A stretch of DNA of 31,277 bases, from contig CAJUFO010000053.1 in the NCBI GenBank assembly GCA_910585615.1, positions 1 to 31,277 on the forward strand. The letters are read 5' to 3'. Source of the stretch: an uncultured Acetatifactor sp. Lineage in GTDB: Bacteria > Bacillota > Clostridia > Lachnospirales > Lachnospiraceae. A program made the position numbers and the translations under genes. Positions 1 to 6,964 of the stretch are shown piece after piece; the first letter of the stretch is position 1; the number at the start of each line of letters is the position of its first letter. The notes under the pieces are model-generated. The model worked only from the letters and a program-made list of their open reading frames with translations, was not told where the DNA came from and searched no databases.

Positions 1-98
1 TTGGGGAACTCTCGCTGCCGCCTCGCACCGCCCGGCGGCTCTCTGCAAGTCCGAATTCCTTAATGCTCCTCTTCTTCGTCGATGGCATATATGAAACT
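1..98 (-). ncRNA. Probable T-box leader RNA, 5' part, cut by window edge
   Basis: Read on the minus strand, the RNA starting near 98 contains GAAGAGGAGCA, then CAGAGAGCCGCC (45-34), GGGCGGTGCGA and GGCGGC (22-17). The 6-bp stem between 39-34 and 22-17, preceded by AGAGAG and enclosing a GGUGCGA loop, resembles the 5' domain of T-box leaders, which sense uncharged tRNA upstream of aminoacyl-tRNA synthetase or amino-acid genes in Firmicutes. A near-consensus promoter sits directly upstream. The specifier loop, antiterminator and controlled gene lie outside the window, so the amino acid cannot be read. The family call rests on pattern resemblance only. Confidence 0.5.
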
Positions 99-104
99 AA
101 GGCC

Positions 105-133
105 ATTTTAGACCGTTTTCAGCCATCTGTCAA
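105..133 (-). promoter_or_regulatory. Promoter for the T-box-like leader
   Basis: On the minus strand there is a perfect TTGACA (-35, 133-128), a 17-bp spacer and TAAAAT (-10, 110-105). Transcription would start near 98 and run out of the window to the left. It lies just after the stop codon of the EF-G paralog on the same strand, so the downstream gene has its own promoter. No terminator is evident between that gene and this promoter. Confidence 0.75.
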
Positions 134-170
134 GTGGAAAAGTTAAAATTCATCAAGATATACATTAAAT

Positions 171-2264
171 TCAGTCTTCCGCGTTATTCTCCGCAACGCT
201 TGCCGCCCTGGCCGCAATCTCCTTCTCCTGTACATCCGAGGGAGCCTGCTCATAACGGACGAATTCATAGGCGTACTCGCCCCTGCCGCCGGTCATGGAG
301 CGCAGGTCGGTGCAGTAGCCGAACAGGCAGCTCTGGGGAATCTCCGCCTCGATGATCTGCTTGCCGCCGGCTGTAGGGTTCATGCCCAGCACCCGGCCTC
401 TCCTCTTGTTCAGGTCGCCCATGACGTCGCCGGTGTACGCATCCGGCACTGTGACCTTCAGGGAAGCGATGGGCTCCAGCAGCACGGGATGGGCCTCCAT
501 GAAGCCTTTCTTGAAGGCCTGAATGGTAGCCATCTTGAAGGCCTGCTCGGAGGAGTCCACAGGATGGTAGGATCCATCGTACAATACAGCCTTCACGCCC
601 ACCACCGGGTACGCGGCCATGGGGCCCTTCACCACGGATTCCTGCAGGCCCTTGTCCACGGCCGGATAGAAGTTCTTGGGCACGGCACCGCCCACTACCT
701 CCTGGGTAAACTCATAAGCCTGCTCCAAGTTGTCAGAGGGGCCGAAGCGCATCTTGACATGGCCGTACTGGCCGTGGCCGCCGGACTGCTTCTTATATTT
801 ATATTCCACATCGGACTGCTTGCGGACGGTCTCCCGATACGCCACCTTGGGCCTGGACAGCTCCACGTCCACCTTGTACTCGTTCAGCAGGCGGCTGACC
901 ACGATGTCCAGATGCTGGTCGCCCATGCCGTAGAGCAGGGTCTGGCGGTTCTCCGCGTCGTTGACCATCTTCAGGGTCAAATCCTCCTGGGTCATCTTCT
1001 GCAGGGCCTGGGAAATCTTGTCCACATCGCCCTTGTTCTTGGGTTTATAGCGCATATAGGTGTAAGGCGTGGATACGTCCAACTTTCCGTACTTAATAGG
1101 GGTGGCCTTGGTGGCAAGGCTGTTGCCTGTCCTGGCATCGCTGAGCTTGGCCAGCGCGCCCAAATCCCCCGCGTGGAGCTCCGGCACCTCCGTGGCCTTA
1201 TTGCCCTGCATCACGTAGAGCTTGCCCACCTTCTCCTCCACCTCGGTGTCCACATTATAGAGCAGGTCGTCCGTCTTCAGCACGCCGGAGTTCACCTTAA
1301 TCAGGGAATACTTGCCGATGAAGGGATCCACGATGGACTTCCAGACATAGGCCGACTTCGCCTTGGAGAAGTCATAGTCCGCATTGTAGATTTCGTTGGT
1401 CTTCTGGTTGATGCCGGCGATCTTGCGGTTCTCGGGGCTGGGCATGTATTTCACGATATCGTCCAGCAGCGTGTACACGCCCTGGCACAGGATGTTGGAG
1501 CCCATGGTCATGGGCACGATGCTGCAGTCGCACACATTGGTGCGCAGGGCCGCCCTAATCTCAGCGTCCGAGAAGGTCTCGCCGCCGAAGTACCGCTCCA
1601 TCATCTCCTCGCTGGTCTCGGCCACGGCCTCCATCAGCGTATCGCGGCACAGCTCCAGGTTCGCCTTGTTGTACTCGGGAATCTCGCAGTCCACCACTTC
1701 CTTGCCCTGCCAGCGGTGTCCTGTCTCGGAGACTACGTTCACGTAGCCTACGAATTTCTCGCTTTCGCGGATGGGCAGGTTGAAGGGCGCCATCTTCTTG
1801 CCGTAGAGGTTTGTCATGTCCTCCACCACCTGGCGGAAGGAAGCGTTGTCCACGTCCATGTTGGACACATAGACGAACCTGGGCAGCTTGTACTTCTCGC
1901 ACAGCTCCCATGCCTTCTGGGTGCCCACCTCGATGCCGGACTTGCCGTTCACCACGATGATGGCCGCGCCCGCGGCGCTGACGGCCTCCTCGGCCTCGCC
2001 CACAAAGTCGAAATAACCGGGGGTATCTATCACATTAATCTTGTACCCTTCCCACTCGATGGGGATAATGGAGGCGTTGATGGAGAACTTGCGCTTCTGC
2101 TCTTCCTTGCTGTAGTCGCTCAAGGTGTTGCCGTCGGCTACCTTGCCCATTCTGGATGTGATGCCGGACAGATACGCAAAGGCCTCTGCCAGACTGGTCT
2201 TGCCGCTTCCGCCGTGGCCCAGCAGTACGACATTGCGAATCTTGTCAGTTGTGTAGACTTTCAT
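171..2264 (-). CDS. Elongation factor G-like GTPase (EF-G paralog)
   Basis: This 697-residue protein has EF-G architecture: N-terminal GTPase domain, domain II, and EF-G domains III to V. The P-loop GHGGSGKT is at residues 16-23 and DTPG at 80-83. Two differences from translocase EF-G are visible. The residue after DTPG is Tyr (DTPGYFDF), where EF-G and EF-Tu carry the catalytic His, and the base-recognition motif reads SNMD (134-137) instead of NKMD. These fit the EF-G-like paralog group rather than canonical FusA, so its role is uncertain: ribosome recycling, stress translation or ribosome protection. The start at 2264 was chosen because GGAGGA lies seven bases upstream; an in-frame ATG at 2279 overlaps that ribosome binding site. 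It is a single gene with its own promoter. Confidence 0.9.
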   Translation of the reverse strand: MKVYTTDKIRNVVLLGHGGSGKTSLAEAFAYLSGITSRMGKVADGNTLSDYSKEEQKRKFSINASIIPIEWEGYKINVIDTPGYFDFVGEAEEAVSAAGAAIIVVNGKSGIEVGTQKAWELCEKYKLPRFVYVSNMDVDNASFRQVVEDMTNLYGKKMAPFNLPIRESEKFVGYVNVVSETGHRWQGKEVVDCEIPEYNKANLELCRDTLMEAVAETSEEMMERYFGGETFSDAEIRAALRTNVCDCSIVPMTMGSNILCQGVYTLLDDIVKYMPSPENRKIAGINQKTNEIYNADYDFSKAKSAYVWKSIVDPFIGKYSLIKVNSGVLKTDDLLYNVDTEVEEKVGKLYVMQGNKATEVPELHAGDLGALAKLSDARTGNSLATKATPIKYGKLDVSTPYTYMRYKPKNKGDVDKISQALQKMTQEDLTLKMVNDAENRQTLLYGMGDQHLDIVVSRLLNEYKVDVELSRPKVAYRETVRKQSDVEYKYKKQSGGHGQYGHVKMRFGPSDNLEQAYEFTQEVVGGAVPKNFYPAVDKGLQESVVKGPMAAYPVVGVKAVLYDGSYHPVDSSEQAFKMATIQAFKKGFMEAHPVLLEPIASLKVTVPDAYTGDVMGDLNKRRGRVLGMNPTAGGKQIIEAEIPQSCLFGYCTDLRSMTGGRGEYAYEFVRYEQAPSDVQEKEIAARAASVAENNAED

Positions 2265-2341
2265 TTGACTTTCCTCCAATTTTTATGTAATTTTGGGTAT
2301 TTCGACATGATGATGATAAGCGATTCAAATCCCATGAATCC

Positions 2342-2370
2342 ATTTTACTAGACAATTCGCATTTTTACAA
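2342..2370 (-). promoter_or_regulatory. Likely promoter of the EF-G paralog
   Basis: The minus strand reads TTGTAA (2370-2365), 17 bp, then TAAAAT (2347-2342). The -10 is strong and the -35 moderate. It would give a leader of about 70 nt before the ATG at 2264. It lies back to back with the tyrA promoter in the same 220-bp divergent region. Confidence 0.5.
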
Positions 2371-2411
2371 GACAATATTGGCATTTGCCTTAATTTTTAT
2401 GTTTTTTTCTG

Positions 2412-2440
2412 TTGACTTTCGCGCTTTACAGTATTATAGT
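2412..2440 (+). promoter_or_regulatory. tyrA promoter
   Basis: TTGACT (2412-2417), a 17-bp spacer and TATAGT (2435-2440) give a near-consensus vegetative promoter. The predicted start near 2447 leaves a leader of about 40 nt before the ATG at 2488, too short for a T-box or other large riboswitch. Confidence 0.7.
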
Positions 2441-2487
2441 GGAACGGAAAAGATACAATTACACCAATCAGGAATCGAGGAAATGCC

Positions 2488-3588
2488 ATGTCTCAACTGA
2501 CCTGCGGCTTTATCGGACTGGGACTGATCGGAGGCTCCATTGCCAGGGCCCTGAAAAAGTCTGTCCCGGACATCAAAATCATCGCCTACGACATCAATCG
2601 GGAGGCGCTCCTTCTGGCCAAAGAGGCGGCCGTGGCCGATGTCGTCACCCCTGCCATAGACGCCAGCTTCACCCAATGCGACTACCTGTTCCTCTGCGCC
2701 CCTGTCCGGGGAAACGACGGGAACCTGGCGGCGGTAAAGGCAGTGATGAAGCCGGGGTGCCTGCTCACCGACGTGGGCAGCGTGAAGACGGCCATCCATG
2801 AGGCGGTGCGGGAGGCCGGGCTGGAGGAAAGCTTCATCGGCGGCCATCCCATGGCCGGCAGCGAGCGCGTGGGCTTCGCCAATTCCAAGGCCTCTCTGCT
2901 GGAGAACGCCTACTATATCCTTACCCCCACCGCCCGGGTCCCCCGGGAGAAGGTGGAGGCTTACCGGAATCTGGTGGCCGGTATGGGGGCCATCCCCCTG
3001 ATCCTGGACTGCCGGAAGCACGACTACGTCACCGCCGCCATCAGCCATCTGCCCCATGTCATCGCGGCGTCTTTGGTGAACCTGGTACGGGACAGCGATT
3101 ATGAGGACGGGGTCATGCGGATGGTGGCCGCGGGCGGCTTCAAGGACATCACCAGAATCGCCTCCTCCTCCGCGGCCATGTGGCAGCAGATCTGTCTGAC
3201 CAACGGCTCCAACATATCCTCCCTGCTGTCGAACTATATCGGAGCACTGGCGGAATTTCGTGAGCAGATAGACGGTAGGCAGGGCGAATCCCTCTTTGAA
3301 CAGTTCGAGAGCGCCCGCATCTACCGGGATTCCTTCCTCGGCGCCTCCAGCGGGCCGATCAAGCCCGTCTACGGCATCAGCGTAGACATCGATGACAAGA
3401 CCGGCGCCCTGGCCCGCATCGTCACCCTGCTGGCGGAGCGCGGCATCAGCATCAAAAACATCGGCATCACCCACAACAGGGAATCCGAAGACGGGGTTCT
3501 GAAGCTGGAGTTCTACGGGGAAGCCGCCCTGACAGAGGCATCGGGCCTTTTGACGGCGGAAGGCTATGCCCTGCGCACCCGCTCCTGA
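2488..3588 (+). CDS. tyrA: Prephenate dehydrogenase with C-terminal ACT domain
   Basis: This 366-residue cytoplasmic enzyme would oxidatively decarboxylate prephenate to 4-hydroxyphenylpyruvate with NAD(P)+ in tyrosine synthesis. Residues 7-17 form the Rossmann motif GFIGLGLIGGS. GGHPMAGSE (118-126) and the later SHLPHVIA segment are typical TyrA active-site regions. Roughly residues 290-366 form an ACT domain (YGISVDIDDKTGALARI, ISIKNIGI), which usually gives feedback control by tyrosine. The start at 2488 follows GAGG with a seven-base spacing. It is transcribed alone from 2412-2440, divergent from the EF-G paralog. No strong terminator follows on the plus strand, though the hairpin at 3737-3764 could act in both directions. 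Confidence 0.93.
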   Translation: MSQLTCGFIGLGLIGGSIARALKKSVPDIKIIAYDINREALLLAKEAAVADVVTPAIDASFTQCDYLFLCAPVRGNDGNLAAVKAVMKPGCLLTDVGSVKTAIHEAVREAGLEESFIGGHPMAGSERVGFANSKASLLENAYYILTPTARVPREKVEAYRNLVAGMGAIPLILDCRKHDYVTAAISHLPHVIAASLVNLVRDSDYEDGVMRMVAAGGFKDITRIASSSAAMWQQICLTNGSNISSLLSNYIGALAEFREQIDGRQGESLFEQFESARIYRDSFLGASSGPIKPVYGISVDIDDKTGALARIVTLLAERGISIKNIGITHNRESEDGVLKLEFYGEAALTEASGLLTAEGYALRTRS

Positions 3589-3730
3589 CCTGCTCTGCGA
3601 TGCCGTCTCCTCCGGCCGGACAGCCCCTCAAACGTGCAGGGGAACGCACTTCCCCACTGCCCGCCGCGGCTCCATGCGCCGCTTGGGCCAATCAGCCAGG
3701 CGTTATGCATCCGTATATGGATATGTGCAT

Positions 3731-3764
3731 AAAAAGAAGGCAGAAGCCCGGGCGCTTTTGCCTT
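3731..3764 (-). terminator. Rho-independent terminator after the PilZ-VanZ operon
   Basis: An 11-bp stem with one G-U pair (arms 3737-3747 and 3754-3764) and a six-base loop is followed on the minus strand by CTTTTT (3736-3731). It begins 15 bases beyond the VanZ-family stop codon. The plus-strand side has only a weak U-run, so termination of tyrA here would be less efficient. Confidence 0.65.
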
Positions 3765-3778
3765 GTTCTCAATTAAAC

Positions 3779-4330
3779 TCAAACACTTTCCTCCACGCAG
3801 TCCCTCGCGGCTTTCGCCTTTCTCCCCGCCCCATGCCTGCGCCATAAAGCCGCCGCGCAGATACAGAGCAGCATCCCGAACACGCCGCCGCAGGTATCCA
3901 GCAGCACATCCCAGGGGCTGGCCCAGCGTCCCGGCACGAAATACTGGTGGAATTCATCACAGGCCGCCGAGAGGAAGACCCACGCTACCGTCAGCAGGCA
4001 TCTCCCCCTCCCGCGCCTCATCCATTGGCTCAGCAGTGTATACACCAGAATCCCCATGCACGCATACTCCGAGAAATGGGCCAGCTTCCTGATGGGATGC
4101 TCAAAAGCCTCCGCCAGCCCGGACATCCTGGCCTCGCTCCAGTCCCCGCCGGACAGGGAGTTGAGGATATCCACGCATCTGGCGGAAATCTCCTGGCTCA
4201 AGGAGCCGGACTGCTCCCCGTCCTGGGCGGAAAACTGGAAGATGATGCCGTACAGGACTGCCAGCAATGCCGCTGCTATGCCCGACACCACCCATCTGCG
4301 CAGGGCGTCCCGTCTCATCTTATTCGCCAT
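3779..4330 (-). CDS. VanZ-family membrane protein
   Basis: This 183-residue integral membrane protein has about four hydrophobic segments and the VanZ-family signatures IRKLAHFSEYACMGIL and DEFHQYFVPGRWASPWD. VanZ gives low-level teicoplanin resistance in enterococci, but most homologs, including stand-alone ones like this, have no proven role; the domain is thought to act at the envelope. The gene overlaps the PilZ gene by 11 bases (translational coupling). A second in-frame ATG at 4318, one base after the PilZ stop codon, is an equally good start. A terminator follows at 3731-3764. It is unlikely to be a true resistance gene, since no van operon is nearby. Confidence 0.8.
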   Translation of the reverse strand: MANKMRRDALRRWVVSGIAAALLAVLYGIIFQFSAQDGEQSGSLSQEISARCVDILNSLSGGDWSEARMSGLAEAFEHPIRKLAHFSEYACMGILVYTLLSQWMRRGRGRCLLTVAWVFLSAACDEFHQYFVPGRWASPWDVLLDTCGGVFGMLLCICAAALWRRHGAGRKAKAARDCVEESV

Positions 4331-4652
4331 GTACCGTCTGGTATACCTCTATCCTGGCGGAATCCATCTCCGGCATGCCGATGAAGATGGCTCCGTAGCC
4401 ATAGCCGCCGCCTTTCAGCTCTATCCGCACAATCTGCAGGAAAGCGTGTATCACTTCCTTCGTCCAGATGGTCAGATAGGCCTCGTACACCTCTCCGATC
4501 TGCAGCGCCTCCGTGCACTCAAAGCCCACGCCGTTCTTTGACACGTCTGAAATATGGATGGTCACCTCATGTCCGCTGTTTCCGTCCAGCCTCTTGATTA
4601 CCAGCTTGGACTCCAGATCAGTCCTTCTCGTTCTTCTTCTATCCTGTTCCAT
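4320..4652 (-). CDS. PilZ-domain c-di-GMP receptor
   Basis: This 110-residue protein is essentially one PilZ domain. The arginine motif near the N terminus (RRRTRR) and DVSKNGVGF (the D/NxSxxG motif) are both intact, so c-di-GMP binding is expected. The ATG at 4652 was preferred over an upstream GTG at 4691 because AAAGGAG lies 11 bases before it and the extra residues are unlike PilZ proteins. It has its own promoter (4707-4735) and is coupled to the VanZ-family gene. The target is unknown; given the surrounding glycan genes, regulation of envelope or exopolysaccharide functions is a reasonable guess. Confidence 0.82.
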   Translation of the reverse strand: MEQDRRRTRRTDLESKLVIKRLDGNSGHEVTIHISDVSKNGVGFECTEALQIGEVYEAYLTIWTKEVIHAFLQIVRIELKGGGYGYGAIFIGMPEMDSARIEVYQTVHGE

Positions 4653-4706
4653 AAGCCATACATCTCCTTTGTCCGGTGAAATCGCCTCCACCTGCTCTAT
4701 AGGTCA

Positions 4707-4735
4707 AGTATACCATTTTTTGCGCTGCACCACAA
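4707..4735 (-). promoter_or_regulatory. Promoter of the PilZ-VanZ operon
   Basis: The minus strand reads TTGTGG (4735-4730), a 17-bp spacer and TATACT (4712-4707). The -10 is one base from consensus and the -35 is moderate. The leader would be about 50 nt. Confidence 0.55.
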
Positions 4736-4764
4736 GACATAATTTCGGAAACTGCGGCCCCGCT

Positions 4765-4805
4765 TTGTCCGCTGCTTTTTCCCTGGCTTACAGCCAGGCG
4801 GACAA
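4765..4805. repeat. Bulged inverted repeat between GT2 and PilZ genes
   Basis: Two nested 7-bp arms form one structure: TTGTCCG (4765-4771) with CGGACAA (4799-4805), and CCTGGCT (4782-4788) with AGCCAGG (4792-4798) around a three-base loop. A ten-base bulge separates the arms on one side. It begins 11 bases after the stop codon of the upstream minus-strand GT2. No U-run follows on either strand, so it may stabilise the 3' end or act as a weak terminator. Confidence 0.4.
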
Positions 4806-4815
4806 TGATGATTTC

Positions 4816-5817
4816 TCAGCCGGATGAGCCAGGTTTCCCGGCCTCTTCCTCCATCCTTCTGTAGTGCGCGCCGCACGCCTCCCAATATGAATCCACCAGC
4901 TCCCGCTCCATCCTCACGATTTCCCCGTGATGGCGCAGCCACAGCCAGGACATGATGGCAAAATAGGGGGAGAAGAACCGGAACAGCCGCAGGAATCCAT
5001 TGGAGCTGGTGCGGAAATACGCGGCTTTCTCCTGCCAGAGCAGAAGGAAACGCATCACTGCCGACTTCTCCCTCTCCCGCTCCACCCTGCACAGCCGCGC
5101 CACCTCCTTATTGTGCAGGAGCCTGGTGGGGCTGTTGAAGTTGGATATGGAGGTGCTGGAGATTCTGTACAGGACGAAAGGCCGGTTCACGTAGGCTACG
5201 CGTATGTCTTTATTTTCTCCCAGTATCTTCTGGAAGCAGGCCCTGTCGTTGACCGTCCGGAATTTCAGGATGAACTCCAGAACTTCCTCTGTCAGCAGGG
5301 ATTTCCGGTACACGGCGGTGCCCATCACCGGACAGCCCAGCCGCACGGCACGGCGCAGCGTCCCTCCCCTGATGAAATTCTGCAGCGCCACCTCCAGGTA
5401 GGTGCCGTAAGTCCTTATCATCTCACCGAATCCGGTGAATTTCAGGAAAGCGGTGCACACTATGTCCGCCTCGTCCAGTCTGTCGGTAATCTCGAAGACA
5501 TTATAGGGCGCCAGCAGATCGTCGCCGTTGAGCACGATGAAGCGCTCCCCCTCTATGCATTTCAGGGCCTCCACATAGTTGACGCAGATGCCGCCGTTCT
5601 CCCTGCGGAACAGAAGCCTTTCCTCAGCGAACAGGCCGCCGTTGCCTCTCAGCCATCCTCTGACAGCGTCCGGGCTGCCGTCCGTGGAGCCGTCGTCCGC
5701 GACAATCAACTGAAACGCCTGACCCCGGCCGAATTCCCTGATCTGGTATTTGACGCTCTCCAGCGCCTGCAGGACGAAATGGGCCTGGTTATAGCATGTG
5801 ACTACAAATGTAAACAT
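4816..5817 (-). CDS. Family 2 glycosyltransferase
   Basis: This 333-residue GT-A fold enzyme of family GT2 opens with TFVVTCYNQAHF, followed by the nucleotide-sugar binding motif VADDGSTDGS and LNGDDLL, which contains the acidic pair that binds the metal and donor. No membrane segment is obvious, so it would act at the cytoplasmic face on a lipid-linked acceptor. Donor and acceptor cannot be read from sequence. The AAGG before the ATG supports the start. It is monocistronic, divergent from the GT2 at 5885, with only about 50-70 bp between them, so the two may share control. Confidence 0.88.
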   Translation of the reverse strand: MFTFVVTCYNQAHFVLQALESVKYQIREFGRGQAFQLIVADDGSTDGSPDAVRGWLRGNGGLFAEERLLFRRENGGICVNYVEALKCIEGERFIVLNGDDLLAPYNVFEITDRLDEADIVCTAFLKFTGFGEMIRTYGTYLEVALQNFIRGGTLRRAVRLGCPVMGTAVYRKSLLTEEVLEFILKFRTVNDRACFQKILGENKDIRVAYVNRPFVLYRISSTSISNFNSPTRLLHNKEVARLCRVEREREKSAVMRFLLLWQEKAAYFRTSSNGFLRLFRFFSPYFAIMSWLWLRHHGEIVRMERELVDSYWEACGAHYRRMEEEAGKPGSSG

Positions 5818-5820
5818 AAC

Positions 5821-5849
5821 TTGCCTTTTCTCCTAAAATGCACTATGAT
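5821..5849 (+). promoter_or_regulatory. Promoter of the plus-strand GT2
   Basis: TTGCCT (5821-5826), a 17-bp spacer and TATGAT (5844-5849). Transcription would start near 5856, about 30 nt before the TTG start at 5885 or 14 nt before the ATG at 5870. Confidence 0.5.
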
Positions 5850-5884
5850 TAATTGTAATACATATAGAAATGAGGGCTGGAAAC

Positions 5885-6964
5885 TTGATATCCGTAATCA
5901 TTCCCGTGTACAACGCACAACCCTATCTGCACCGCTGCATCGATTCGGTGCTTGCCTCCGCATACAGCGACTTTGAAATCATACTGGTCAATGACGGCTC
6001 CACGGATTGCAGCCCGGAAATCTGCAGGGCATACGCGGAAGCCGACAGCCGTGTCATATATATATCCCAAGAAAACCGGGGCGTGTCCTCCGCCAGGAAC
6101 CGGGGGCTGGAGGCAGCCCGGGGAGAATGGATCATCTTCCTGGATTCGGACGACTTCATCACCGCTGATTACCTAAGCCTGACCGCAGGGGAAGCCTACC
6201 GGGAGCAGGACATGATTCTGTTCCTGTTCGCTCTGCACGCTCCGTCCGGCCCCGATGCCGCAGCCGCAGACAGCGCCCAGAAAGTCCGGGACGGACAAGG
6301 CACTGGCGGCTGTGCGGAAAAAGCGCTCCTCTACCGGGGCGAAGAGATAAGGGGACTGATCAGCCGCATCCTGGTGCCCCGGCCTCTGCCGGAACAGCAG
6401 TGCGCCGCCATGGATTTCCGCACTCCCTGCGCAAGGGCCTACAGGAGGAACATCATAGAACGACATTCCATTTTATTTTCAACGGATATTCGGATTGGCG
6501 AGGATCTGCTCTTCAATCTGGAATATCAGCTTCATGTGAAATCCTGCGCCTGCATCCCGAGGACAGTCTACTTCTATAACATCCACGTGGATTCCTCCTC
6601 CCACCACTTCAATCCGGACCTGCGGGAGAACCATGCGAGATTGCTGAGGGCCGTCAGGGAGACTTTGGAGAAAAGCGGCATGCTCCCCTGGCTGCAGCGC
6701 GACTATTGTTCTTATGCGCTGGAGAATCTGACCTATGTGCTCATCCGGGAGATATTCAGCCCCTTAAGCCCCAGACGCCACCGGGAGAGCCGCAGCCTCT
6801 GCCGCAAGATGCGCCGCGATCCGCTCTACAGAGAGGCGTTCCGGTACACTCTCTCCACCGGCATCCTGCCCCGCAGGGTTCTGGCAGGCGCCTTCTGGCT
6901 GCGCTGTTATCTCCTCACGGCCCTGATTTCCCGGGTGAGCTATGCCTGGCTGGAGCGCAGGTAA
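5885..6964 (+). CDS. Family 2 glycosyltransferase, probable TTG start
   Basis: This protein of about 359 residues begins ISVIIPVYNAQPYL and contains LVNDGSTDCS, ENRGVSSARNRGL and FLDSDDF, all typical of EpsH/WcaA-like GT2 enzymes. I chose the TTG at 5885 because GAGGG (5872-5876) sits eight bases upstream and family members usually start at this residue. The in-frame ATG at 5870 has no ribosome binding site and would add five residues. It is the only plus-strand glycosyltransferase here. Its 3' end overlaps the convergent GT2 by 50 bp. The segment near residues 115-150 is a low-similarity insert. Donor and acceptor are unknown. Confidence 0.85.
   Translation: MISVIIPVYNAQPYLHRCIDSVLASAYSDFEIILVNDGSTDCSPEICRAYAEADSRVIYISQENRGVSSARNRGLEAARGEWIIFLDSDDFITADYLSLTAGEAYREQDMILFLFALHAPSGPDAAAADSAQKVRDGQGTGGCAEKALLYRGEEIRGLISRILVPRPLPEQQCAAMDFRTPCARAYRRNIIERHSILFSTDIRIGEDLLFNLEYQLHVKSCACIPRTVYFYNIHVDSSSHHFNPDLRENHARLLRAVRETLEKSGMLPWLQRDYCSYALENLTYVLIREIFSPLSPRRHRESRSLCRKMRRDPLYREAFRYTLSTGILPRRVLAGAFWLRCYLLTALISRVSYAWLERR

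Noticed and set aside
489..2351. A 620-codon plus-strand open frame opposite the EF-G paralog
   Set aside because: It is antisense to a clear EF-G-family gene, is rich in His, Leu, Gly and Val in the pattern produced by GC-rich reverse reading, and has no ribosome binding site or family motif.
2434..3474. A 346-codon minus-strand open frame opposite tyrA
   Set aside because: It mirrors the tyrA coding frame and shows no recognisable domain or start signal.
3779..4330. Glycopeptide resistance determinant
   Set aside because: VanZ-family proteins are widespread outside van operons and no other van gene is present.
4765..4805. Rho-independent terminator after the GT2
   Set aside because: The inverted repeat is strong, but no U-run follows on either strand, so it was listed as a repeat.
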